DNA of 52,534 nucleotides from Prochlorococcus sp. AG-459-O09 (GCA_003211955.1 QCRH01000006.1:1-52534), one strand, 5' to 3'. Counted from the stretch's first letter, positions 20,489 to 28,718 are shown. Notes: a model not told the origin generated them from the sequence alone. Numbers and translations: made by a program.

Positions 20489-20547
20489 GGTATTTTTTAA
20501 AGTATTAAGGAGATGATTCTAGAGATCTAAATCAAAAAGAACTAAAA

Positions 20548-20967
20548 ATGGATTTAAAAATTACTAAAACATTATTAATCCCATCCAACGAAATTAAGTG
20601 GGGATTTTCCAGATCCTCCGGTCCTGGTGGATAAAATGCAAATAAAATTGAAAGCAGAGTAGAGATTATTTTTAATTTAGAAGATTCCAAAGTATTCAAT
20701 GATTATCAGAAAGAAATTCTTAAGAGAAACTTGAAAAACAAATTAGCGTATAATAGCTTACGTTTAGTGGTTCAAGAACACAGAAATCAATTATTAAATA
20801 GGCAGCTAGCTTTAATCAAATTTAGTTCAATCATAAAAAATGCTTTAAATAAACCATTTAAATTAAGAAAATCTACACAACTCACTAAATCATCAAAAAA
20901 GAAAAGAGTTGAGTTTAAGAAAAAACGTGGCGAATTGAAAAAAAGTAGGCAAAAAGAAAAAAAGTAG
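20548..20967 (+). pseudogene. arfB: arfB-like peptidyl-tRNA hydrolase with a stop at the GGQ glutamine
   Basis: ArfB (YaeJ) rescues stalled ribosomes by using a GGQ motif to hydrolyse peptidyl-tRNA. The 139-codon frame opens at ATG (MDLKITKTLLIPSNEIKWGF) and has RSSGPGG followed by TAA (20632-20634) exactly where the motif Gln belongs, then NANKIESRVEIIF and the rest of the family to a Lys-rich tail. CAA to TAA is a single change. Everything downstream is intact, with no frameshift. The gene is a recent pseudogene, needs readthrough, or carries a sequencing error. The last codons lie in a 19-bp tandem repeat. Confidence 0.88.
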
Positions 20968-20994
20968 GCAAAAAGAAAAAAAGTAGGCAAAAAG
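20938..20994 (+). repeat. Three tandem copies of a 19-bp unit
   Basis: Unit AAAAAAAGTAGGCAAAAAG at 20938, 20957 and 20976, identical in all copies, plus a partial A run. Since 19 is not a multiple of three, the frame of arfB meets TAG in the second copy (20965-20967). The array therefore sets the C-terminus of the encoded protein and could change length by slippage. Confidence 0.95.
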
Positions 20995-21085
20995 AAAAAA
21001 CATATCAAATATGAATAAACTAAATAAATATTTTCTTCGCAGATTGCAATCAAACATATGATAAATTTAATTTTATTTTGGTTTA

Positions 21086-21334
21086 TTGAATTCAACTAAT
21101 GATTTCTGGTTAATTGACTCCAATTTTGTAGGGGTGATGCGTTTCTACAAAGATGAAGAGCATTCCAATAAATCTATTGATTTTATGTTTATTGAAGAAG
21201 GAATTATTATGGGAATTCATGGAGAAAGTCCTCCATTAATGAAAACTAGAAAAAAAATTGTTATAGAAGAAGCAAGATTATTGTGGCAAAAATTGTTAAA
21301 TGAAGGTTGGCAAAAAACTAATAAAAAATGGTGA
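21086..21334 (+). CDS. DUF1651-family protein
   Basis: 82 aa from a TTG start. The pattern WLIDSNFVGVMRFYKDE, then IHGESPPLMKTRKKIVIEEA and RLLWQKLLNEGWQKTNKKW at the end matches the small picocyanobacterial DUF1651 family as I remember it. The conserved tail is L-x-G-W-x-x-T. Function unknown. Many copies occur per genome in marine picocyanobacteria. Confidence 0.75.
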   Translation: MNSTNDFWLIDSNFVGVMRFYKDEEHSNKSIDFMFIEEGIIMGIHGESPPLMKTRKKIVIEEARLLWQKLLNEGWQKTNKKW

Positions 21335-21362
21335 GGCAATTCTACATAAACTTTTTTAAATT

Positions 21363-21527
21363 TCAGATAATAAATGAACCTTTAGGGTATAGCCTGGAAA
21401 TTTTCTCCTTTTGTAAATATTTCTTTTTTTTGATTTCGTTTTCATATCTTCTCAACATCATTAGATAGTTTGTAACTCCAAAAATTATTAAAAACACAAT
21501 AAATCTTATTCCTGCCTCTAAGTTCAT
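21363..21527 (-). CDS. 54-aa single-pass membrane protein
   Basis: ATG at 21527 (MNLEAGIRFIVFLIIFGVTN) gives a helix at residues 6-25 and a basic tail (RRYENEIKKKKYLQKEK). The longer frame from 21569 adds 14 unlikely residues. Function unknown. Confidence 0.55.
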   Translation of the reverse strand: MNLEAGIRFIVFLIIFGVTNYLMMLRRYENEIKKKKYLQKEKISRLYPKGSFII

Positions 21528-21589
21528 ATTAGTATTAAGCTTTATTTTAATCTGACAATTACTAATCAAAAATCAATCGGTATTTATAT

Positions 21590-22450
21590 CTAATTAAAAC
21601 GTCTAGTAAAAATCTTTTTTGATTTTAATGTATAAAAAATACATAACAAAAGTAATATTAAAATTGCACTAAAGCTTCCGATTGGGTTTGGAATATTTTG
21701 TGTAAAAGGCCCTGCTAAAAAAGAAGGCGTATTTTCTTTGAATTCTATTAATCCGTTATTTAATAAAAACCAGATACCCACAAGTCCTCCATGAATTCCT
21801 ATGCAATTCCATAAAGAACCTTTATCTCTTATTTTTACAAATGATAGAAATATCCCAAGTAAAATCAATCCCAAACGTAATCCTACTATGTTCCAAAAGA
21901 TCTCATTTGATAAATTATGAACGAAGCTAAAAATTATAGCTTGTAAAGCTATTGATATTTTTGTACCATATTCAAATTTTAATTCTTCTAGTAACCAGCC
22001 TCTAAAAATAATTTCCTCTGCGAATCCAACACCTAACCCTAACATAATAGAATTTAACAATATTATTGGCGAGAATTCACCTATCCAAGAAATATAATTT
22101 TTTTGCAATAGTGGTACCAGAATTAGAATTATTAAAACTAGAGCAAAAAAAATACCTTGAGAAAAATTGACAAAGTTTTTTAAGAATTTGTCTTTTGTTA
22201 TCCCAAGAAGTATCCAAGCACTTGATTTGTTTCGTTTGATATAAAACCAATATGGGAGTAAAAAGATAAAAAGTAAGAAAGTAATAATAGTACCAATTAA
22301 GGATAAATTTTCTTTTTCAAAATTAAATAATAAAAGTGGCTGAGATAAAGCCCAGCCAATGCCATAAAGAATAGGAATAAAAAATATAGTGGATAAAAAT
22401 CTTGGTCTTAAAAGAAAAAAACTTCTAATTAGTATCATTACATTTTTCAT
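21590..22450 (-). CDS. CPBP-family intramembrane metalloprotease
   Basis: 286 aa, about eight membrane helices. It carries the CPBP (Abi/CAAX protease) motifs: EE at 145-146 and Arg150 in FAEEIIFRGWLLEE, His178 in FSFVHNLSN, and a late His in GIHGGLVGIW. These residues form the presumed metal/glutamic catalytic site of the family. Members process prenylated or other membrane substrates, and in bacteria some give bacteriocin self-immunity. The substrate here is unknown. Confidence 0.88.
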   Translation of the reverse strand: MKNVMILIRSFFLLRPRFLSTIFFIPILYGIGWALSQPLLLFNFEKENLSLIGTIITFLLFIFLLPYWFYIKRNKSSAWILLGITKDKFLKNFVNFSQGIFFALVLIILILVPLLQKNYISWIGEFSPIILLNSIMLGLGVGFAEEIIFRGWLLEELKFEYGTKISIALQAIIFSFVHNLSNEIFWNIVGLRLGLILLGIFLSFVKIRDKGSLWNCIGIHGGLVGIWFLLNNGLIEFKENTPSFLAGPFTQNIPNPIGSFSAILILLLLCIFYTLKSKKIFTRRFN

Positions 22451-22467
22451 TTTAATTTGAATATTAA

Positions 22468-22665
22468 TTAACCCCAGCCTTTGCCTTTTATTATTCTAAC
22501 TACTTGTTCAAAAAATCTTAGCTTTTTCTTTTTACCATAGTTTATCTTAATTGAAAGATTAGATAAATCTTTATAAAATTGCCGAGTTATTTTATCTTCT
22601 TTATCACTAGGCCATAGTAAGTCTGAGCCCTCTTCATATTCTTCTTTATATCTTTCTTTAATCAA
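22468..22665 (-). CDS. 65-aa charged hypothetical protein
   Basis: ATG frame (MIKERYKEEYEEGSDLLWPS) with a helical, charged body and a basic end KGKGWG. It lies 17 nt upstream of the CPBP gene on the same strand, so co-transcription is possible. No family recognised. Confidence 0.6.
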   Translation of the reverse strand: MIKERYKEEYEEGSDLLWPSDKEDKITRQFYKDLSNLSIKINYGKKKKLRFFEQVVRIIKGKGWG

Positions 22666-22755
22666 ATGTTTTTTTATATCGTAATAATTTAAATTTTACT
22701 TATTGCAAATGCTTAAAAGTGATGTTTATTAAATTTGTGTATTTATTTAAAATTT

Positions 22756-22845
22756 ATGCTGATTAATCTTTCAACTTTAATTTTTACATTATTATCTCCA
22801 TTGCTTATTTTTGCAGTAATAGTATCTGTTTACTTATTTCATTAG
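22756..22845 (+). CDS. 29-aa single-pass membrane protein
   Basis: ATG frame MLINLSTLIFTLLSPLLIFA, then VIVSVYLFH. Almost wholly hydrophobic. Size of a small photosystem-complex subunit, but unassigned. Confidence 0.5.
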   Translation: MLINLSTLIFTLLSPLLIFAVIVSVYLFH

Positions 22846-22874
22846 GAAGTATTTATCAAATAAACTAAATCAAT

Positions 22875-22970
22875 TTAAGGGTGTATTATGCCTACTTTTT
22901 CTAATACAAATGATAAAACTGCAATTAACGCCATTAGTGTTAAGATCTTGTTCTTCTTGATGAAATCCAT
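22875..22970 (-). CDS. 31-aa single-pass membrane protein
   Basis: ATG frame MDFIKKNKILTLMALIAVLS, then FVLEKVGIIHP: basic front, one helix. It is preferred over the overlapping plus-strand frame 22888-23094, which has no coherent composition. Function unknown. Confidence 0.5.
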   Translation of the reverse strand: MDFIKKNKILTLMALIAVLSFVLEKVGIIHP

Positions 22971-23044
22971 AATGAATATTAATAATCTATTTATTAAATT
23001 CTTATATAGAATAATAAATAATTCAAATCATTATATCAATCAAG

Positions 23045-23185
23045 ATGGAGCCAAAATATGTAGGAGATTTAATTCCCTCAATAGCTTCTTCTAAAAAGAT
23101 TATTGAAAAATATGATAAAGGTATAAATGAAGGGGAATTTTATGAAGAACCTATTGGCCGAGATTATAATTATCCTGATTGGTAA
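23045..23185 (+). CDS. 46-aa acidic soluble protein
   Basis: ATG frame MEPKYVGDLIPSIASSKKII with an acidic, aromatic end (YEEPIGRDYNYPDW). The next gene's ATG starts 2 nt after this stop, so the two are probably coupled. Function unknown. Confidence 0.5.
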   Translation: MEPKYVGDLIPSIASSKKIIEKYDKGINEGEFYEEPIGRDYNYPDW

Positions 23186-23187
23186 AT

Positions 23188-23370
23188 ATGATTACTACAA
23201 AAATAACTTTTGCCTTGGCAGATTGGATTAGAGAGTGGCGTAAGTGCCGGGATAAGAATCCTTCTATTGATGAGTGTGTAAAATTTGTAGAGTGGAAATT
23301 GGAAGATTATAAACTTTCTGAGAATGATAAAAGAATAATTGAATCTATTTTGCTCTATGAATCTGAATAA
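23188..23370 (+). CDS. 60-aa hypothetical protein
   Basis: ATG at 23188 (MITTKITFALADWIREWRKC). Small helical, charged protein; the N-terminal Met at 23179 (TTG) is less likely because it overlaps the preceding stop. A run of Trp/Arg/Asp (WIREWRKCRDKNPSIDECV) and two Cys are the notable features. Unrecognised. Confidence 0.6.
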   Translation: MITTKITFALADWIREWRKCRDKNPSIDECVKFVEWKLEDYKLSENDKRIIESILLYESE

Positions 23371-23498
23371 CTAAGGATTATAGACTTTAATTTTTATATT
23401 TATCTATAAAAAACAAAGGATCATTAAAATCCTCTTACAAACTAAGAAAAAAGTAAATCAGCATATTTACGGATTTACTGAAAATATAAAAAGGAGTA

Positions 23499-23806
23499 AT
23501 TTATAAATGTTGAGTTCGGAGGCAATCTAAATGATTGATAGTCCGCCTGAAATTTAGCAAATTCCAAAATATAGGAAGCGTATTCCTGAGAATGGGATTA
23601 TTCGAAAATTAAAGTTCAATCAATTAGTCTGATAAGACTTCGCTTTATAATTACTAGCGACAATAGGGACTGAAATTATCGAGAGAAATCCCCGAATTCA
23701 CGTATTATAGGTTTATGAGTAAATAGACTTTAAAATATGTAATTTTATATCCTGTTAGAAGGAAATCAAATATCAAAAAGGACTGAACCACCAGTCCTTT
23801 TTTTTT
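23499..23806 (+). ncRNA. Putative structured RNA with its own terminator, unassigned
   Basis: This 507-nt space (23371-23877) has no credible ORF. It contains long-range pairs: 23499-23507 with 23712-23720, 23511-23518 (TGAGTTCG) with 23693-23700 (CGAATTCA), and AGTCC 23540-23544 with GGACT 23667-23671. Local hairpins lie at 23523-23537, 23573-23587, 23626-23639 and 23641-23659. A -10-like TATAAA at 23485-23490 would start a transcript near 23498. It ends at a strong terminator (23775-23806). G+C is raised compared with the surroundings. Landmarks of RNase P RNA, tmRNA and SRP RNA are absent; 6S RNA remains possible. Confidence 0.6.
23775..23806 (+). terminator. Strong intrinsic terminator of the putative RNA
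   Basis: Stem AAAAAGGACTG/CAGTCCTTTTT (11 bp, loop AACCAC), followed by a run of T. Its nearest upstream gene stop is 400 nt away (23370), which supports an independent transcript ending here. Confidence 0.93.
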
Positions 23807-23877
23807 AACAAATTACTTCTAAACTAGACTTCTTTTTGGATAATATGGATTTATTAAGTGTTTAAAAATATTTCACA

Positions 23878-24828
23878 ATGAAAGATCAAGTCTTGTTTCC
23901 TAAAATTAAAGTTCGTGAAAAGGGTTTTTTACAAGTAAGTGATATTCATAAGATTTATTGGGAAAGATCTGGCAATCCAAATGGTAAAAAAATACTAGTT
24001 ATTCATGGAGGCCCAGGAGGAGGAAGTCAACCAAGATATAGAAGATACTTTGATCCAGATAAATTCGATATAATTCAATTTGACCAAAGAGGTTGCGGTT
24101 CTTCAACTCCTTTCTCAGAATTAAAAGAAAATACGACTAATCATTTAGTTGATGATATTGAGAAATTAAGGATTCTATTAAAAATAGATAGTTGGCATTT
24201 GTTTGGTGGATCTTGGGGCTCAACACTTTCACTTATATATGCAATTAAAAATCCCTCAAGAGTTACGAGCTTAACTTTGCGAGGAATATTTTTATGTAGA
24301 AAGTTTGAATTATTGTGGTTCTATCAATATGGTGCAAGTGAGATATTCCCTGATGAATTTGAAGAATATATTTCTGTAATACCAAAAGAAGAAAGATATG
24401 ATTTGATAAGTTCTTTTTATAAATATCTAACATCATCAGATGCAAATCTTAGATCAAAAGCAGCAGCAGCTTGGACAAAATGGGAACTCTCAACTAGTCA
24501 TTTAATAAATAAAAAATTCGATTTTGATAAGTCCGAAATTAATTCTTTTTCAGATGCCTTTGCAAGGATAGAATGTCATTACTTCATTAATAATATTTTC
24601 TTAGAAGATGATTTTATTTTGAAAAATATAAAAAAAATAGAATCGATTCCAACAAAAATAATTCAAGGTAGATATGACATTGTATGTCCTGTTAGGAGTG
24701 CTTGGGATCTTAATAGGAAATTAAAGAATTCTGAATTAATTATTGTTAGTGATGCTGGTCATTCAATGAGTGAAAAAGGTATTAGTATCGAATTAATAAA
24801 AGCTGTAAAAGGAATTGAAAATTTCTAA
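23878..24828 (+). CDS. pip: Proline iminopeptidase
   Basis: An alpha/beta-hydrolase that removes N-terminal proline from peptides (peptidase family S33). 316 aa. Oxyanion-hole motif HGGPGGG (43-49), nucleophile Ser112 in GGSWGS, catalytic Asp in GRYDIVCPV and His in DAGHS near the end. Soluble, no signal peptide. Length agrees with the family. It starts about 70 nt after the terminator of the preceding RNA, so it needs its own promoter. Confidence 0.95.
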   Translation: MKDQVLFPKIKVREKGFLQVSDIHKIYWERSGNPNGKKILVIHGGPGGGSQPRYRRYFDPDKFDIIQFDQRGCGSSTPFSELKENTTNHLVDDIEKLRILLKIDSWHLFGGSWGSTLSLIYAIKNPSRVTSLTLRGIFLCRKFELLWFYQYGASEIFPDEFEEYISVIPKEERYDLISSFYKYLTSSDANLRSKAAAAWTKWELSTSHLINKKFDFDKSEINSFSDAFARIECHYFINNIFLEDDFILKNIKKIESIPTKIIQGRYDIVCPVRSAWDLNRKLKNSELIIVSDAGHSMSEKGISIELIKAVKGIENF

Positions 24829-24850
24829 CAGAGGAAATATCCTTTAGAAA

Positions 24851-25024
24851 TTATAGGCCATTATCTTCAATATTTTGTGCAATACTCCTAAGAAGTTCCA
24901 CGATTTCAGAATCTTCACATTTAGTATCTTCTTTAAGCAAAATGCACTCGTCTCTAATACTTACATTAGTACTCCACCATATACCTGAACTATTGGTGTC
25001 GTCCCATTCAAATCTTTCAGACAT
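24851..25024 (-). CDS. 57-aa acidic hypothetical protein
   Basis: ATG frame MSERFEWDDTNSSGIWWSTN with two Cys (DECILLKEDTKCEDSE) and a helical end (LLRSIAQNIEDNGL). Acidic and soluble; shape like other small picocyanobacterial proteins. No family recognised. Confidence 0.6.
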   Translation of the reverse strand: MSERFEWDDTNSSGIWWSTNVSIRDECILLKEDTKCEDSEIVELLRSIAQNIEDNGL

Positions 25025-25151
25025 AATTAATAAAACCTAATAAATAGATTAAAGCTTACATTACTTCATCTTGGATTTATATATTGAATTTCAAAATTTT
25101 AAAAACTTTCCTATGCACTAAAAGGAATCTGGAAATTTCTGACAATAAAAT

Positions 25152-26648
25152 TTAGAAATCTAATTTCAGTTCGTATTGTATTTCCTTTTCCTTAGAAACA
25201 ATTTTTTTATTATTTATATTTTTTCTAAGCCTTTTTCTAGAGCCATGTTTTAAATAAATTTCTTTTGAAATATCCCAATATCCATCCTTTTTAGTGATCT
25301 CCTGAATTTTCTTCTTTGCAGTTTTAGTGCTATTTGGGATGTCAATTATTGGTCTTATGTAATTAATTTGTTCATATTCTTCTTTATTAAATCTATATAA
25401 TAGCCAGGGTTCATGAATGAAATTAAGTGAGATATCCTTTAATTCTGGTATCCATTTTTTTATAAATTTCCCTTGTGGATCATGATCTTTTCCCTGCTTA
25501 ATAGGATTATAAATTCTATTGGTATTTATAGATGTAGTTCCAGATTGCATTTGGCATTGGTTCCAATGTATTCCAGGCTCATAATCTACAAATTTATTTG
25601 CTAATTCAGAACCTGAATCTTGCCATGGTAGCCATAAATTATAGCTGGCAAAAGACATTAACATAGCTCGCATCCTGAAGTTAATCCATCCATTGAAATT
25701 TAATGAGCGCATACATGCATCTATAAAAGGAAAGCCCGTATTACCTGAACTCCATAAATATAGTAATTCATTATTTTTTTCTCTAATATTTTTAAAAAAA
25801 GGATGGAATTCCCTAAACTCTAGTTCTGGTTCACTTTCAAGTTTCTGAATAAAATGACAATGCCAAGTTAATCTACTTTTTAACATCCTGGAATTATTGT
25901 TTTTTGATATATTTGCCTTATTAAAAATTTCTTTTAATGAAATGCATCCCCAACAAATATATGGGGATAGTCTTGTACAACTATCAAATGATTTTTCTGG
26001 GCTAGATATATCTTTTGAATAAGAATCTAATTTATTACTAAAGAAGTATTGCATTCTTTCTAAACCTTTCTTTCTTCCACCTTGCATTCTTCCTGGACAA
26101 GTTTCTTTTTTAAAGGTAAAAATTTCGTCTGAGGGTATTTCTCCAATATTAAAGTTAATAGAATTAATTTTTAATGGAGCTTTAAGTAAGTTTTTTTCGG
26201 AATTTTTTTGCCACTTTTTAGACCAATTATTCCTATCTACATTTCCTCTAAAAACTGAAAATTGTAGAAATTCCTTCCAAATAATATTTTTGCTTGAAGC
26301 CCATTCGCTTACTTTTTGATCTCTTTTATAAGTAAGCCAATCTCCGGTTTCTTGATGGCTATATATACCTTTGATTTTAAATTTTGAACTAATTTCATCA
26401 AAAATATTAATAACATTTCCAGTTCTAATAATTAATGGTTGTCCGATCTCAGCAAGTGCATTCCTTAAATCTATTAAACTTTCTTTGCAAAATTGCCATT
26501 GTCTATGTGAATGGGTATTTTGGCTCCAAATATCTACTTCAATAATGTAAATAGGTAAGATATCACAATCTTTTATAGCCTCACAAAGAGCTTCGTTATC
26601 ATAAATTCTTAAATCTTTCTTAAACCATAAGATATTTATTTCTTTCAT
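25152..26648 (-). CDS. phr: DNA photolyase/cryptochrome family protein
   Basis: 498 aa from ATG at 26648 (MKEINILWFKKDLRIYDN). The N-terminal alpha/beta antenna-chromophore domain covers about 1-130; the C-terminal FAD domain has TRLSPYICWGCIS, NTGFPFIDACMRSL, GWINFRMRAMLMSF and DYEPGIHWNQ. Photolyases repair UV dimers with light; cryptochromes of this fold signal instead. The motifs do not separate these clearly, but a repair role suits a surface-ocean organism. The frame continues upstream to 26798, but that part overlaps the divergent tenA gene and is rejected. Confidence 0.88.
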   Translation of the reverse strand: MKEINILWFKKDLRIYDNEALCEAIKDCDILPIYIIEVDIWSQNTHSHRQWQFCKESLIDLRNALAEIGQPLIIRTGNVINIFDEISSKFKIKGIYSHQETGDWLTYKRDQKVSEWASSKNIIWKEFLQFSVFRGNVDRNNWSKKWQKNSEKNLLKAPLKINSINFNIGEIPSDEIFTFKKETCPGRMQGGRKKGLERMQYFFSNKLDSYSKDISSPEKSFDSCTRLSPYICWGCISLKEIFNKANISKNNNSRMLKSRLTWHCHFIQKLESEPELEFREFHPFFKNIREKNNELLYLWSSGNTGFPFIDACMRSLNFNGWINFRMRAMLMSFASYNLWLPWQDSGSELANKFVDYEPGIHWNQCQMQSGTTSINTNRIYNPIKQGKDHDPQGKFIKKWIPELKDISLNFIHEPWLLYRFNKEEYEQINYIRPIIDIPNSTKTAKKKIQEITKKDGYWDISKEIYLKHGSRKRLRKNINNKKIVSKEKEIQYELKLDF

Positions 26649-26734
26649 AATTTTTTCTTTTAATCCTAGAAAAATAAGATTAAGTTTGTAGGTAAAAAAT
26701 ATAAAAAATTTTAGAATAACCAAAAATAAAAAAA

Positions 26735-27358
26735 ATGAAAATAACAAAAAAACTTTGGGAGGATAATTATGAGATTGCTTTGCTAAGTTTAAATACAAAA
26801 TTTGTTCAAGGTTTAAAGAATGGAAGTCTCCCTAAAAATCTATTTCAAGAATATTTAGCTCAAGATTATTTCTTTTTAGAGACTTTTGCTAAGGCATATG
26901 GTCTTGCAGTTTCTAAATCAAAAGATAAATATTCAATAAGGAAGTTGAGTGAACTTTTAATGGGAGTTTCAGAGGAGTTAATACTTCATGAAACTTATGC
27001 AAAAGAATGGGATATTGATTTATCTAATAACTATATAAAAAAAGCTACAAAAAATTATACAGATTTCCTTGATGATACTTCCAAAAGACTTAGCTCTCTT
27101 GAAATAATGTTTGCAATGACTCCATGTATGCGACTTTATTCTTGGATAGGTAAAAGTTTGTATAAAGAGGATTTTGACATTAAATATAAAGAATGGATAA
27201 TTACTTACTCTGATGAGAGCTTTGAAAAGCTAGCAGATTCACTTGAAAATCTTATTGAGACCAATAAAGAAACATATGATATTAATCAGGCCAAATATTT
27301 ATACAGGAGAGCTATGGAATTAGAGTTAGATTTTTTTAATGCATATTCAGATTTCTGA
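26735..27358 (+). CDS. tenA: TenA-type thiaminase II
   Basis: It salvages thiamin by hydrolysing aminopyrimidine breakdown products to HMP. 207 aa, all helical; active-site Cys131 in MTPCMRLYSWIG and the conserved Glu in RRAMELELDFFNAY near the end. ATG at 26735. Followed 49 nt later by thiD, which uses HMP; the pair is a coherent salvage cluster. It is divergent from the photolyase, with about 86 nt between the two start codons. Confidence 0.88.
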   Translation: MKITKKLWEDNYEIALLSLNTKFVQGLKNGSLPKNLFQEYLAQDYFFLETFAKAYGLAVSKSKDKYSIRKLSELLMGVSEELILHETYAKEWDIDLSNNYIKKATKNYTDFLDDTSKRLSSLEIMFAMTPCMRLYSWIGKSLYKEDFDIKYKEWIITYSDESFEKLADSLENLIETNKETYDINQAKYLYRRAMELELDFFNAYSDF

Positions 27359-27407
27359 TTTAAATAAAAATTTATTTATAGTACTTTTAAAAACGAGTTA
27401 ATAAATT

Positions 27408-28187
27408 ATGTATTCTAAAATTGCACTTTCAATAGGCGGTAGTGACTCCGGTGGTGGAGCAGGCATACAGGCTGACTTGAGAACTTTCATGGCCCTTAAA
27501 GTACATGGATGTTCTGTTATTACATGTATTACCGCACAAAATAGTATAGAGGTTACGTGCGTTCAACCAGTAGAGAAGAATACTTTATTAAATCAGTTAG
27601 ATATTTTATTTGCTGATTTTGGTATTGATGCCTTAAAAACTGGAATGTTATTAAATGAAAGGATAATTAATGATACTGCTTCAAAATTAAATACATATAA
27701 AATAACCAAAATTATTGACCCAGTAATGGTTACAAGAACAGGTTCTAAATTACTGGAAGATTCTGCGATTAATGCTTATAAAAAACTCTTATTACCAATT
27801 GCGGATTTGGTAACTCCAAATATTTATGAAGCAAATCTACTTTCTGGTTTAGAAATAAGGAGTACAGAAGATTTCGAAAATTCCGCAAGAAATATTATTG
27901 GTCTTGGAGCTAAAGCTGTACTTATAAAAGGTGGCGGTTTGAAAGATATGAAAGGGAAGGATTTTTTTCTTGACTTAAATGGTAGAAAAGAGTGGCTCTT
28001 TAATAATTTCATAAATACAAAAAATACCCACGGTAGCGGCTGTACTTTGAGTGCTGCTATTTGTGGTTACAAGGCTTTAGGTTTTGATTTATTTGATTCC
28101 ATACAAAAAGCGAAATTATTTGTTGAGAAATCTTTAGAAAATTCTTATAAAATAGGATCTGGCCCTGGGCCCTTAGGCCATCATTAA
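27408..28187 (+). CDS. thiD: HMP/HMP-P kinase
   Basis: A ribokinase-like enzyme that phosphorylates hydroxymethylpyrimidine and its monophosphate for thiamin synthesis. 259 aa. Motifs GGSDSGGGAGIQADL (residues 9-23), the central DPVMVTRTGSKLL and the ATP/anion-hole segment NTHGSGCTLSAAI (about 204-216). It follows tenA in the same direction. Confidence 0.95.
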   Translation: MYSKIALSIGGSDSGGGAGIQADLRTFMALKVHGCSVITCITAQNSIEVTCVQPVEKNTLLNQLDILFADFGIDALKTGMLLNERIINDTASKLNTYKITKIIDPVMVTRTGSKLLEDSAINAYKKLLLPIADLVTPNIYEANLLSGLEIRSTEDFENSARNIIGLGAKAVLIKGGGLKDMKGKDFFLDLNGRKEWLFNNFINTKNTHGSGCTLSAAICGYKALGFDLFDSIQKAKLFVEKSLENSYKIGSGPGPLGHH

Positions 28188-28205
28188 TTATTTATAGAAG
28201 TGGAG

Positions 28206-28391
28206 TTAAAACCACCATTTTCTGTAGGGCTTTTTTAAAAATAAGATTTCTTCAGTCTCCCATCCTCCCTCCAACCACTCAAGATGCTCAAGTAATAAAG
28301 ACTCACTTTCCCTTTTGCTTAATTGACCAATTCTATTAGCAATACCATTCAACCTAACTTTCATCAATTCCTCAATCTTGATGTTATTCAT
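28206..28391 (-). CDS. 61-aa hypothetical protein
   Basis: ATG frame MNNIKIEELMKVRLNGIANR with a helical body and a tryptophan-rich end (WLEGGWETEEILFLKKPYRKWWF). The end resembles that of other small ORFs in this accessory stretch. Convergent with thiD. No family recognised. Confidence 0.6.
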   Translation of the reverse strand: MNNIKIEELMKVRLNGIANRIGQLSKRESESLLLEHLEWLEGGWETEEILFLKKPYRKWWF

Positions 28392-28574
28392 AGGTTAAAT
28401 AATAAATTTTTTCTACTTTTACTTGTATATATTTTCTTGTCAACGATTTAATTTTATTTGTTTACTAGCAGTTCTTAAATATGTATTAAATACAACTTTT
28501 TAAAATAGATAGTAATTAAGACTTATTCACATAGATTTAATTAAAGACTAATTTATAAAAAAATACTTTAACCT

Positions 28575-28718
28575 ATGAATAAACAAGAAACAGCAAATCA
28601 AAAAACTATTTTAAATGTAGGCTATTGTGAAACGACCTCTGAATGGCTCAATAGAATCATTACTGAACTGGCAGATGAAAATAAAAATTTTGTAGACTTG
28701 TCAGTTATTTGTGCTTAA
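28575..28718 (+). CDS. 47-aa soluble protein
   Basis: ATG frame MNKQETANQKTILNVGYCET, with two Cys and a helical middle (TSEWLNRIITELADENKN). Unrecognised; typical of short Prochlorococcus proteins. Confidence 0.5.
   Translation: MNKQETANQKTILNVGYCETTSEWLNRIITELADENKNFVDLSVICA

Noticed and set aside
20787..21095. Minus-strand 102-codon frame
   Set aside because: Antisense to the arfB-like gene, with its Phe and Leu runs produced by the A-rich repeats.
22888..23094. Plus-strand 68-codon frame
   Set aside because: Unnatural composition and overlap with a better minus-strand small ORF and the 23045 gene.
26649..26798. N-terminal hydrophobic extension of the photolyase
   Set aside because: Overlaps the divergent tenA start and its promoter; family starts at 26648.
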